Assembly: GCF_017968845.1 (NCBI RefSeq)
Contig: NZ_CP072876.1
Span: 1,426,001 to 1,490,000 of the forward strand
DNA length: 64,000 nucleotides
Origin: Microbacterium sp. NIBRBAC000506063
GTDB lineage: Bacteria > Actinomycetota > Actinomycetes > Actinomycetales > Microbacteriaceae
Reading direction: 5' to 3'
This document shows positions 1 to 8,975 of the stretch, in pieces (the first letter of the stretch is position 1; every line of letters starts with the position of its first letter). The position numbers and the translations under genes are program-made. Under the pieces are notes generated by a model. It was not told the DNA's origin and ran no database searches. It saw only the letters and a program-made list of their open reading frames with translations.

Positions 1-1
1 G

Positions 2-466
2 CTCGGCGGGCGGGCCGAGATCATGGACCTGCTCGCGCCGACCGGCCCGGTCTACCAGGCGGGCACGCTCTCGGGCAATCCGCTCTCGGTGGCCGCGGGC
101 CTGGCGACGCTGCGCCTGGCGACGCCGGAGGTCTACGCCCGGGTGGACGCCGCCGCGGACCGCATCGCGACGGCGCTGGATGCCGCCCTGACTGAGGCGG
201 GTGTCGTCCACGCCGTGCCGCGCGCGGGGAACCTCTTCGGCGTGGTCTTCGCCGAGCGCGCGCCGCGCACCTACGCGGAGGCGCAGGCGCAGGAGGCCTT
301 CCGCTATGCGCCCTTCTTCCACGCGATGCGGGAGGCCGGCATCGCCCTCCCGCCGAGCGTCTTCGAGGCGTGGTTCCTCACCGCCGCCCACCACGAGGGC
401 GCGCTCGCCCGGATCGAGGCGGCACTGCCCGCGGCGGCTGCCGCCGCGGCATCCGCTCGTTCCTGA
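2..466 (+). CDS. hemL: glutamate-1-semialdehyde 2,1-aminomutase, C-terminal part
   Basis: PLP enzyme that makes 5-aminolevulinate in the C5 route to heme. The frame is open from base 2 and reads [20 protein letters not shown], followed by a [12 protein letters not shown] block, which is the strongly conserved stretch of HemL downstream of the PLP-binding lysine. The N-terminal two thirds, including that lysine, lie left of the window. About 154 residues remain. The end is natural: an Ala-rich tail and then TGA. No frame break is seen in this part. Confidence 0.93.
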   Translation, partial: LGGRAEIMDLLAPTGPVYQAGTLSGNPLSVAAGLATLRLATPEVYARVDAAADRIATALDAALTEAGVVHAVPRAGNLFGVVFAERAPRTYAEAQAQEAFRYAPFFHAMREAGIALPPSVFEAWFLTAAHHEGALARIEAALPAAAAAAASARS

Positions 467-577
467 GAGCTCGCGCGATCGACGACGCGGCGAGTTGTCG
501 GAGGTCGACGAAGGATCGTTAGGGTCCTGTGAGCAAGTCACCCACGTCGCGTCGCCCTGCGCTGGCAGACTGGAGGC

Positions 578-1024
578 ATGGTGACCTTGCTGCTGGATCA
601 GACGCAGCTCGAAGTGGTGCTCTCGCCCATCGAGCGCGCGGCGGCGTTCCACCGCGAGAACATCCGCGTCGCGCGCGACACCATCGCCAAGGTCCAGCTC
701 ACCGACGACGCCTGGACGTGGCTGCGCGGCGTTCCGAGCCCGGGCACGCACCTTCCCGGTGTGCTCGCCGCGGGCAGCTGGAAGTCGGCCAGCGGCCTCG
801 ACTTCGTGTTGATCCGTCGGCGCAAGCCCTCGGTGGTCATCGACCTCGACGGAGACGCTGATTTCCAGCGACTCATCTTCACGACCCGGCACGGGCTGGC
901 GCTCACCCAGGCGCTGCGGCTGCCGGTGTCGACCGAGCTCGCCGACGTCTCCGACATCGCCGGCAGCGCCGCGTCGCCGGATCGCCCGCGTCAGCGTCCG
1001 GTCATTCGCCCGCGCCCCGCGTAG
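578..1024 (+). CDS. conserved actinobacterial protein of unknown function
   Basis: A 148-residue soluble protein with no signal peptide or membrane segment. Its first 120 residues alternate short hydrophobic strands with polar turns (for example LIRRRKPSVVIDLDGDADF), which suggests a small beta-rich fold of the PH-like kind, but I do not recognise a named family. The last 30 residues are Pro/Arg-rich and probably disordered. The ATG lies six bases after CAGACT, so the message may be leaderless; the GGAGG just before ATG is too close to act as a normal ribosome binding site. It is convergent with the ABC permease gene. Function unknown. Confidence 0.7.
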   Translation: MVTLLLDQTQLEVVLSPIERAAAFHRENIRVARDTIAKVQLTDDAWTWLRGVPSPGTHLPGVLAAGSWKSASGLDFVLIRRRKPSVVIDLDGDADFQRLIFTTRHGLALTQALRLPVSTELADVSDIAGSAASPDRPRQRPVIRPRPA

Positions 1025-1051
1025 CCTCCGAATTCGGCGGCGGAGCCGGGG

Positions 1052-1866
1052 TCAGGAGACGTCGCGGCGCCAGCTGAACAGGTAGCCCAGCAGCAGGAAC
1101 ACGACCGTGTAGACGGCGAGCACCACGCCGCCGACCCACCAGTCCAGCGTGAAGGTGCCGGGACTCAGTGCGAGGTTGTAGAAGCTCGAGCCGACCAGTG
1201 CGTCACTGGCGGCGCCGGGGAGGTAGGCGGCCACCTTGTCGGCGCCCTGGACGAAGGATGCCGCCAGCCGGACGATCGGCTCGACGAACTGCGTGAAGGC
1301 GATGACGCCGACGACCGCGGCGACCTGGTTGCGTACGAGCACGCCGACGCCGATGCCCATGAGCGTCCACAGCACGAGGGCGAGGAGGATGCGTCCGAAC
1401 AGCGCCCAGGTGCCGGAGTCGGTCAGGCCCGTCTCCTGCCCGAAACCGGCGAGCACGCCCGCGGACGGAAGCACCGCCGCGAGCAGCGCGAGCGCTCCGT
1501 ACAACGCGCCCAGCAGGACGCCCACGAGCAGCTTCGCCAGCAGGGCGCGCCCACGACCGGGGTGGCCAGGAACGTCGGCGTCAGCGTCTGGTGGCGATAC
1601 TCCGTGGTCACCATGAGCGTGCCGATGAGCAGGGCGAAGACGAAGCCCAGCGACGAGGCGAAGCTGTACAGCAGGCTCGAGACGTCGTCGGGAATCGGCA
1701 TCGCGGCTTCGCTGGGGATGAGCCCGTCGGCCGAGGCTGCCATGACGAAGGCCAGACCGCCGGCGGTCATGGCGATGTACAGGACGAGCACGATCCCGAG
1801 GATCCACCACATCGCGGTGGAGAACTGCTTGGTCGCCTCCGAGCGGGTCGCGTGGACGAGGCTCAT
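1052..1866 (-). CDS. ABC transporter permease (ABC-2/DUF-type), one apparent frameshift
   Basis: Membrane subunit of an ABC transporter, about 271 residues with about six membrane segments. The N-terminus MSLVHATRSEATKQFSTAMW leads into a first helix WILGIVLVLYIAM, a pattern typical of ABC-2 permeases paired with drug or bacteriocin-type ATPases. The frame breaks near 1550, in a GGGGTGG/GCCC-rich stretch; after the break it continues with RALLAKLLVGVLLGALYGAL and runs to the stop. The start codon overlaps the stop of the ATPase gene (ATGA), so the two are translationally coupled. Substrate cannot be read from the sequence. Confidence 0.82.
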
Positions 1867-3730
1867 CGCTGCTCTCCTTCCTCGTCGGTGTGCGCTTCGT
1901 CGGCGGGCGTCTCCCCGTGCTCGACGTGCTCCGGTTCATCGGCCGGGTGCTCGGGCTCCTCGCCGTCGTACGGGCTCTCGCCCTGTTCGTCGTCCGCGGA
2001 GGGCTCCTCGTGCGCCTGCTCGACCGAGCCGTCGGACCCGACGACGAAGGGGGTGTCGTCGACGACATCGGATGCCGCCGCCTCTGCATCGGCGTGAGCC
2101 TCTCCGTCGACGTCGGACTCTGCTCCGCCGTCGACGTGCTCGTCGGTGGGCTCGGGTGGTCTTCGGCGCCCCAGGGCTCCGGGGCCTCCGGCTCCTCGGT
2201 GTGCGCCGGTTCCTCCTCGGCGCTCGGAGAGTATTCGCCGGACGCAGCGTCGGGCTCGGATGCGGCGACCTCGCCTGACTCCTCCGCGTCGTCGTGGGGC
2301 TCGACCGGATCGGAGGCCTGCTCGGTGATATCGGCGACCTGATCGCCGGAGTCGGCGGACTGCGCGGGGTCGACCTCGAGGGTGAAGTGCCCGGTCGGCT
2401 CGACCGGCAGGGGAACCTCCGGGTCGATCGGCGGCAGCTCGCCGGTCTCGTCGATGCCGCGGGCGGCCGCGGCGGCACTCACCGGCGTCGCGTCGACCTG
2501 CGCGGCATCGTCGAGCGGTGCGGCGGCGGCCGGCCCGCCCTCCGCGTCGGCGATCACCGTCTCGGTCACCGCGGGCGCCGCCGTCGCGTCGGCGTCGGTC
2601 TCGTCCTCGTCGACGGCGATCTCTTCTGCGGCCGCGGTCTCCGCCGCAACGAGCGCCTCACCGGCGGCGAAGGCTCCCCCGGTGGCCGCGGCCTCCGCGG
2701 CGACGGCGGCAGCCGCCGTCTCCTCGACACCGGTCGCCTCGTCTTCGGGGGCGTCCTCGGCGTCGATGGCCGCCGCAGCATCCGGATCCTCGCCCGCCTC
2801 GAGCGAACCGGCGATGCCCTGGGCGCTCGGGTGCACGCGCAGGCCGTTGACGAGCTCGAGGAAGACCTCTTCGAGCGCCGGGCCGCGCTTGTGGAGGGTG
2901 GAGAGGGCGACGCCCGCTCCGGCCACGATCGTGCCGACCTCCGTCGTGTCGGCGCCGCGGATCGTCAGGCCGGCACGGAGCACCTCGTAGGAGAGGCCGC
3001 TCTCCCGCAGAGCCTCCACGAGGGCGGCCCGGTCGGGGGAGTCGACGACGACGGCCTGCTCGTCGTCGGCGGAGAGCTCCCAGAGCGCGCCCTGGAAGAC
3101 GCGCTGGCCCTGGGCGATGATCACGAGCGACTGGGCAGTCTGCTGCACCTCGCCGAGGACGTGCGAGGAGACGAGCACGGTGCGACCCTCGGCGGCGAGC
3201 TGGCGGAGGAACCCGCGCATCCAGCGGATGCCCTCGGGATCGAGCCCGTTGGCCGGCTCGTCGAGCACGAGCACACCGGGGTCGCCGAGCAGGGCGGTGG
3301 CCAGCCCCAGTCGCTGGCGCATGCCGAGGGAGTATCCGCCGACCTTGCGACCCGCGGCATCCGACAGCCCGACGAGCGCCAGCACCTCGTCCACGCGCGA
3401 GACCGGAACGCCGGCTGCCTGTGCGTACACCTTCAGATGGTTCGCCCCGGAGCGGCCGGGGTGGAAGCTGGACGCCTCGAGAGCGGCGCCGACCTCGCGC
3501 ATCGGATGAGCGAGCTCCGAGTAGCGCCGACCGCCGATCGTCGCGGTGCCGGAGGTGGGGCGGATCAGCCCCAGCAGCATGCGCAGCGATGTCGTCTTCC
3601 CCGCGCCGTTGGGGCCGAGGAATCCGGTGACGACACCGGGTTCTATGCGGGCCGAGAAGTCCGACACGGCGGACACCGAACCGAACCGCTTCGTCACGTG
3701 CGAGAACTCGAGCACCTGTCCGTCGGGCAT
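1863..3730 (-). CDS. ABC transporter ATP-binding protein with very long acidic C-terminal tail
   Basis: Cytoplasmic ATPase of an ABC transporter. Residues 1 to about 300 form a normal nucleotide-binding domain: Walker A GPNGAGKTT (39-47), a GYSLGMRQRLGLA signature and Walker B VLVLDEPANGLDPEG. About 320 further residues follow, almost only Asp, Glu, Ala, Pro and Ser, with no predicted fold. The ATG at 3730 is chosen because GGAGAGG lies eight bases upstream; an in-frame ATG at 3754 lacks this. A one-base deletion near 2160 shifts the frame inside the tail; the true frame ends EEGEQR at the TGA that overlaps the permease start. The tail is far longer than usual for the family. Confidence 0.85.
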
Positions 3731-3896
3731 CAGCGACCTCTCCGTGATGGGCAAACCTTCCCTCTATCTTGTCGGAAGTGCGCGGAGAATGCCGGATTAT
3801 CGGCCGGATTCCGCGGAGAGCGATCCAGCGACGGACACCTGCACGCCCCTGGCCGCGCCCGCGCGGCGCCGATCCCGCCCGAGTAGAGTGGCCACC

Positions 3897-4964
3897 GTGA
3901 CCGCCGCCGCATCCGCCTCCGAGTCCCGTGTCCTCGTCCGCACCGAAGGCGCCCTCGGCCGCCTGACGCTCAGCCGACCCGAGGCCCTCAACGCCCTCGA
4001 CCTCGGGATGATCCGCGAGCTGACCGCCGCGCTGAAGCGCTGGCGCGAGGACAGCGACGTGCAGATCGTGCTCATCGACGGCGCCGGCGACCGCGGACTG
4101 TGCGCGGGCGGTGACGTGCGCGCCCTCTACACGCAGATCGTGGAGGGCAACCCGGGTCAGACCGCCGAGTTCTTCCGCGAGGAGTACGCCCTCAACGCGA
4201 TGATCGCGGAGTACCCGAAGCCGGTCGTCGCGATCGCGGACGGCATCACGATGGGCGGCGGCATCGGCCTGGCCGCTCACGCCGCGATCCGCGTCGTCAC
4301 GGAGCGATCGAAGCTCGCGATGCCCGAGACGCGGATCGGCTTCACCCCGGATGTCGGCGGTACCTACCTGCTCGGCCGGGCTCCCGGTCGCCTCGGCGAA
4401 TACCTCGGACTCACCGGCGGCACGATGAACGGCGCCGACGCGATCCATGCCGGCTTCGCCGACCACTTCGTGCCCAGTGACCGGCTCGACGACCTCCGTG
4501 AGGCGCTGGCGACCCGTGCCGACCCCACCGGGCCGGCCGAGATCGTGCTGCTGTTCGACGAGACGCCCGATCCGGCACCGCTCGCCGGCATCCGACCCTG
4601 GGTCGACGAGGTCTTCGACGCCGACTCCGTCGCCGAGATCGTCCTGCGCCTGCGCGCACGCCCCGAGCCCGAGGCCGCGGCGACCCTCGCCACGCTCGAG
4701 GAGCTGTCGCCGACCGCGCTCGCCGTCACCCTCGACGCGGTGCGCGAGGCGCGCGGAGGCGATCTGCGCGCGGCGCTGACCGCCGAGTACCGGCGCGTGC
4801 TGTGGTTCGCGCACGAGCACCCCGACCTCGTGGAGGGCATCCGCGCGCAGCTCGTCGACAAGGACCGCACCCCGCACTGGCGGCCGGCGACGATCGCGGA
4901 CCTGGAGACGGATGCCGCGGCCGCCGCCCGCGCCTACGTGCCGGAGACGTCCCTGTTCGCCTGA
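3897..4964 (+). CDS. enoyl-CoA hydratase/3-hydroxyisobutyryl-CoA hydrolase family protein
   Basis: Crotonase-fold enzyme of about 355 residues, the length of 3-hydroxyisobutyryl-CoA hydrolase rather than of a simple hydratase (about 260). Diagnostic blocks are GDRGLCAGGDVRALY, the oxyanion-hole region DGITMGGGIGLAAH and MPETRIGFTPDVGGTYLL, followed by a C-terminal ECH_2-type region. It would release 3-hydroxyisobutyrate from its CoA ester in valine breakdown, which fits the mmsA, mmsB, acyl-CoA dehydrogenase and hydratase genes at 37-42 kb; that link is inferred. GTG at 3897 is seven bases after TAGAGT, so a leaderless start is likely. Confidence 0.85.
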   Translation: MTAAASASESRVLVRTEGALGRLTLSRPEALNALDLGMIRELTAALKRWREDSDVQIVLIDGAGDRGLCAGGDVRALYTQIVEGNPGQTAEFFREEYALNAMIAEYPKPVVAIADGITMGGGIGLAAHAAIRVVTERSKLAMPETRIGFTPDVGGTYLLGRAPGRLGEYLGLTGGTMNGADAIHAGFADHFVPSDRLDDLREALATRADPTGPAEIVLLFDETPDPAPLAGIRPWVDEVFDADSVAEIVLRLRARPEPEAAATLATLEELSPTALAVTLDAVREARGGDLRAALTAEYRRVLWFAHEHPDLVEGIRAQLVDKDRTPHWRPATIADLETDAAAAARAYVPETSLFA

Positions 4965-5074
4965 GCGTCGTCGCGGGTTCGTTTTCGCCCTGAGCGGACC
5001 GCTCCCCAAATGTCGGCACGGCGTGGCAGAGTACCTTGTGGCCGTTCTCGGCCCTCGACTCACAAGGACTCCAC

Positions 5075-6802
5075 GTGCTCGGAAAACTCCTCGTCCGCTA
5101 CCTCTCCCGCTACCGGTGGCTGCTCGTCGGCGTTCTGGTCTTCCAGTTCGCCTCGGCCTTGGCCGCCCTCTATCTGCCGAGCCTGAACGCCGACATCATC
5201 AACAACGGCATCGCCCAGGCCGACACCGGCTACATCTGGCGCACCGGCTTCCTCATGCTGGCCATCTCGCTCGGCCAGATCGTCGCGGCCGTCATCGCCA
5301 CCTACCTCGCCGCCCGCGCCGCGATGGGCACCGGGCGAGACATCCGCGCCGATGTCTTCGCGCGGGTGAGCAGCTTCTCCGAGCGCGAGGTCTCGCAGTT
5401 CGGCGCGGGCTCGCTCATCACCCGCAACACCAACGACGTCCAGCAGGTGCAGATGCTGGCCATGATGGGCGCGACGATGTTCGTCATGGCGCCGCTGCTG
5501 GCCATCGGCGGCATCATCATGGCCGTGCGGCAGGATGTCGGGCTCAGCTGGATCATCGGCGTCTCGGTGCCGGTGCTGCTGGTGGTGGCCGGACTCATCA
5601 TCAGCCGCATGGTGCCGCTGTTCCGCAGCTACCAGGGCAAGCTCGACACGATCAACCGCGTCATGCGCGAGCAGCTCACCGGTGTGCGCGTCGTCCGCGC
5701 CTTCGTGCGAGAGGCGATCGAGGCCGAGCGCTTCCGGCGGGCGAACACCGACATCATGGTCGTCGGCCGCAAGGTCGGCTCGCTCTTCGTGCTGCTGTTC
5801 CCGCTGTTCATGCTCATCCTCAACGTCACCGTCGTCGGCGTCATCTGGTTCGGGGGCATCCAGGTTCAGCAGGGCAATGTCGAGATCGGCACGCTCATCG
5901 CCTTCATGCAGTACATCGGCCAGATCATGATGGGCGTGATCATGGTGAGCTTCATGGCGATGATGATCCCGCGCGCGGCGGTGTCCGCCGAGCGCGTCGG
6001 CGAGGTGCTCGATGCCGAGGCGACGATGGTCCGCCCCGAGAACGGCGTGACCGTGTTCCCGACTCCGGGCGCCGTGAGTTTCGACGGAGCCGAGTTCACC
6101 TATCCGGGCGCGGAGGCGCCGGTGCTCACCGGCATCCGATTCGACGTCGCGCCCGGCGAGACCGTCGCGATCGTCGGCTCGACCGGTGCGGGCAAGTCCA
6201 CGCTCATCTCCCTGATCCCGCGTCTGTTCGACGTCACCGGAGGCGCGGTGCGCGTGGGCGGCGTCGATGTGCGCGAGGCCGACGTCGAGGCGCTGTGGGA
6301 TTCGATCGGACTCGTGCCGCAGCGTCCCTTCCTGTTCACCGGCACGGTCGCCTCCAACCTCCGCTACGGCAAGGAAGACGCCACCGACGAGGAGCTGTGG
6401 AAGGCCCTCGAGATCGCGCAGGGTCGCGACTTCGTGGAAGAGATGCCCGAGAAGCTTGAATCGCGCATCTCGCAGGGCGGCACGAACGTGTCGGGAGGGC
6501 AGCGCCAGCGGCTCGCGATCGCCCGGGCCATCGTGCACCAGCCGAAGGTGCTCATCTTCGACGACTCCTTCTCGGCCCTCGATCTCACCACCGATGCGCG
6601 CCTCAGGCAGGCGCTCTGGCGAGAGCTCCCGGAGGTGACCAAGATCGTCGTCGCCCAGCGCGTCTCGACGATCACCGATGCCGACCGCATCATCGTGCTC
6701 GACGGAGGCACGATGGTCGGATCCGGCACCCACGACGAGCTGCTCGCCTCCAACGAGACCTACCGCGAGATCGTCGAGTCGCAGCTGGGGGTGGACGCAT
6801 GA
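5075..6802 (+). CDS. ABC exporter half-transporter A (degenerate catalytic site)
   Basis: Fused membrane/ATPase subunit of a heterodimeric multidrug-type ABC exporter, about 575 residues: an N-terminal six-helix domain, then an NBD with Walker A GSTGAGKST (about residue 368) and signature NVSGGQRQRLAIARA. In Walker B (LIFDDSFSALD, about 492) the catalytic Glu is replaced by Asp, the usual mark of the non-hydrolysing half of TM287/288-like pairs. GTG at 5075 is preferred: AAGGA precedes it and the protein then begins MLGKLLVRYLSRYRW. An upstream in-frame TTG exists at 5036. The stop overlaps the next start by ATGA. Confidence 0.9.
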   Translation: MLGKLLVRYLSRYRWLLVGVLVFQFASALAALYLPSLNADIINNGIAQADTGYIWRTGFLMLAISLGQIVAAVIATYLAARAAMGTGRDIRADVFARVSSFSEREVSQFGAGSLITRNTNDVQQVQMLAMMGATMFVMAPLLAIGGIIMAVRQDVGLSWIIGVSVPVLLVVAGLIISRMVPLFRSYQGKLDTINRVMREQLTGVRVVRAFVREAIEAERFRRANTDIMVVGRKVGSLFVLLFPLFMLILNVTVVGVIWFGGIQVQQGNVEIGTLIAFMQYIGQIMMGVIMVSFMAMMIPRAAVSAERVGEVLDAEATMVRPENGVTVFPTPGAVSFDGAEFTYPGAEAPVLTGIRFDVAPGETVAIVGSTGAGKSTLISLIPRLFDVTGGAVRVGGVDVREADVEALWDSIGLVPQRPFLFTGTVASNLRYGKEDATDEELWKALEIAQGRDFVEEMPEKLESRISQGGTNVSGGQRQRLAIARAIVHQPKVLIFDDSFSALDLTTDARLRQALWRELPEVTKIVVAQRVSTITDADRIIVLDGGTMVGSGTHDELLASNETYREIVESQLGVDA

Positions 6803-8889
6803 GCACCGACACGCAGCTGAGCGCAGAAGAGCAGTACGAGGCCGAGCTCGCCGAGCAGGCCCGGCAGAACTCCGGCGACTGGGACAGCGTCGCACCCGGC
6901 AAGGCCGACAACTTCGGCAAGAGCTTCGCCCGGATGATCGGGCTGCTCAAGCCCTCCGCCGCCTGGCTCGCCCTCGTGACGGTCTTCGGCGCGTTCGGGG
7001 TGGTGCTCACGGTCGCCGCCCCGAAGGTGCTCGGTGAGGCGACCAACATCATCTACGAGGGCTTCATCTCGAAGGTGCTCGGCGACAACGGCGTACCCGC
7101 CGGCTTCTCCCAGGAGCAGGTCGTCGACCTCCTGCGCTCCCAGGGGCAGGATGACTACGCGAACATGGTCTCCGCCTTCGCGGACTTCACCGTCGGCGCG
7201 GGCATCGACTTCGACCGCCTCCGCTGGGTCATCACGGCCGTCCTGGCCATCTATCTCGTCGCCGCGCTCCTCAGCTGGCTGCAGGGCTACGTCATCAACG
7301 TCATCATGGTGCGCACGATGTGGCGCCTGCGCGAAGACGTCGAGGCGAAGATCAACCGCCTGCCGCTGTCGTACTTCGACAAGGTGCAGCGCGGCGAGCT
7401 GATCTCGCGCGTCACCAACGACATCGACAACATCACCCAGACGATGCAGCAGTCGCTCTCGGGTGCACTCACCTCGATCCTCACGGTGATCGGCACGCTC
7501 GTGATGATGTTCTCGATCTCCTGGCAGCTTGCGCTGGTCGCGCTCATCGCCCTGCCGCTCATGGCGGTCATCTTCGGCGTCATCGGACCGCGCTCGCAGA
7601 AGGCCTTCGGCATCCAGTGGCGCAAGGTCGGGCGTCTCAACGCGCGCGTCGAGGAGGCCTTCTCCGGCCACGCCCTCGTGAAGGTCTTCGGCCGCGAGCA
7701 GGACGCCCTCGACAAGTTCCAGGAGGAGAACGAAGAGCTCTTCCAGGCCAGCTTCAAGGCGCAGTTCCTGGCCGGCATCATCATGCCCGCCATGACCTTC
7801 GTCGGGAGCCTCACCTTCGTGGGCATCGCCGTGCTCGGCGGACTCATGGTCGCCAGCGGCCAGCTGCGCCTGGGCGATGTGCAGGCGTTCATCCAGTACT
7901 CGCAGCACTTCACCCAGCCGCTGAGCGAACTCGGCGGCATGGCGGCGGTCGTGCAGTCGGGCACGGCGTCCGCCGAGCGCGTGTTCCAGTTCCTCGACGC
8001 CGACGAGCAGGAGCCCGACGACGAGGACGCCGCCGCACTGGAGGACGGCGCCGGGGTCATCGAGTTCCGGAACGTCGCGTTCTCCTACTCCCCGGAGCGC
8101 CCGCTCATCACCGACCTCTCCTTCCGGGTCGAGCCCGGCCAGACCGTCGCGATCGTCGGTCCCACCGGGGCCGGCAAGACCACGCTCGTGAACCTCATCA
8201 TGCGTTTCTACGAGCTCGACTCCGGGGAGATCCTGCTCGACGGCCAGAACATCGCGGATGTCACCCGCGACGAGCTGCGTTCGCGGACGGGCATGGTCCT
8301 GCAGGATCCCTGGCTGTTCGGCGGCACGATCATGGAGAACATCCGCTACGGGAAGGCCACGGCATCCGACGAGGACGTCATCGAGGCGGCGACGGCGACC
8401 TATGTCGCCCGCTTCGTGCACGCCCTGCCCGACGGCTACGACACCGTCCTCGATGAGGACGCCTCGAACGTCTCGGCCGGCGAGCGGCAGCTGATCACGA
8501 TCGCGCGCGCGTTCGTCTCCAGCCCCCGGATCCTCATCCTCGACGAGGCGACCTCCGCGGTCGACACCCGCACCGAGCTTCTGCTGCAGCACGCGATGGC
8601 CGCGCTCCGCCAGGGGCGCACCTCCTTCGTGATCGCGCACCGGCTCTCCACCATCCGCGACGCCGACCTCATCCTCGTGATGGAGCACGGCGACATCGTG
8701 GAGAAGGGCACGCACGACGAGCTCATCGCGGCCGAGGGCGCCTACTGGCGGCTGTACCAGTCGCAGTTCGAGGATGCGGCGACCGACATCGATGCCGAGG
8801 CTGCTCTGGAGACCGGGGCGATTCCCGTCCCGGATGCCGCGGAGGACATGACAGGCCCGGTGCCGGTGGCCCCGGCATCCGACGCCTGA
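6799..8889 (+). CDS. ABC exporter half-transporter B (catalytic half)
   Basis: Second half of the exporter, 696 residues. It has an N-terminal cytosolic extension of about 45 residues, six membrane helices with an insert of about 50 residues between the first two, and an NBD. Walker A is GPTGAGKTT (about residue 454) and Walker B LILDEATSAVD keeps the catalytic Glu. The signature is NVSAGERQLI instead of the usual SGGQ. In heterodimers the odd signature pairs with the Asp-type Walker B of the partner, so both defects fall in one composite site, as expected. An acidic tail of about 50 residues follows. Drug or lipid export is likely; the substrate is unknown. Confidence 0.9.
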   Translation: MSTDTQLSAEEQYEAELAEQARQNSGDWDSVAPGKADNFGKSFARMIGLLKPSAAWLALVTVFGAFGVVLTVAAPKVLGEATNIIYEGFISKVLGDNGVPAGFSQEQVVDLLRSQGQDDYANMVSAFADFTVGAGIDFDRLRWVITAVLAIYLVAALLSWLQGYVINVIMVRTMWRLREDVEAKINRLPLSYFDKVQRGELISRVTNDIDNITQTMQQSLSGALTSILTVIGTLVMMFSISWQLALVALIALPLMAVIFGVIGPRSQKAFGIQWRKVGRLNARVEEAFSGHALVKVFGREQDALDKFQEENEELFQASFKAQFLAGIIMPAMTFVGSLTFVGIAVLGGLMVASGQLRLGDVQAFIQYSQHFTQPLSELGGMAAVVQSGTASAERVFQFLDADEQEPDDEDAAALEDGAGVIEFRNVAFSYSPERPLITDLSFRVEPGQTVAIVGPTGAGKTTLVNLIMRFYELDSGEILLDGQNIADVTRDELRSRTGMVLQDPWLFGGTIMENIRYGKATASDEDVIEAATATYVARFVHALPDGYDTVLDEDASNVSAGERQLITIARAFVSSPRILILDEATSAVDTRTELLLQHAMAALRQGRTSFVIAHRLSTIRDADLILVMEHGDIVEKGTHDELIAAEGAYWRLYQSQFEDAATDIDAEAALETGAIPVPDAAEDMTGPVPVAPASDA

Positions 8890-8896
8890 CACCGAC

Positions 8897-8952
8897 CTGC
8901 ACCCGCGCCCCGAGGTCGCGCAAGAACGCTGCCGCTCGGGATGCGGGTGCAG
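8897..8952. terminator. bidirectional hairpin between convergent genes
   Basis: A perfect 10-base arm CTGCACCCGC (8897-8906) pairs with GCGGGTGCAG (8943-8952), and an inner CCCGAG (909-914 of the 8-kb block) pairs with CTCGGG (8935-8940). It sits exactly between the convergent exporter and carboxypeptidase genes, so it can end transcripts from both sides. There is no strong U-tract, as is common in high-GC actinobacteria. Confidence 0.65.
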
Positions 8953-8975
8953 TCCCGAGCGCGGAGCGGGCAGGC

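Noticed and set aside
1052-3754. A single 900-residue ABC ATPase-permease fusion
   Set aside because: The continuous frame arises from one-base losses near 2160 and 1550. The frame-corrected reading gives two proteins with an ATGA overlap, and the stretch joining them in the long frame is Arg/Ser/Thr nonsense.
2294-3886. A 530-residue plus-strand frame over the ABC ATPase gene
   Set aside because: Gly/Arg-rich antisense shadow of the acidic tail and ATPase domain.
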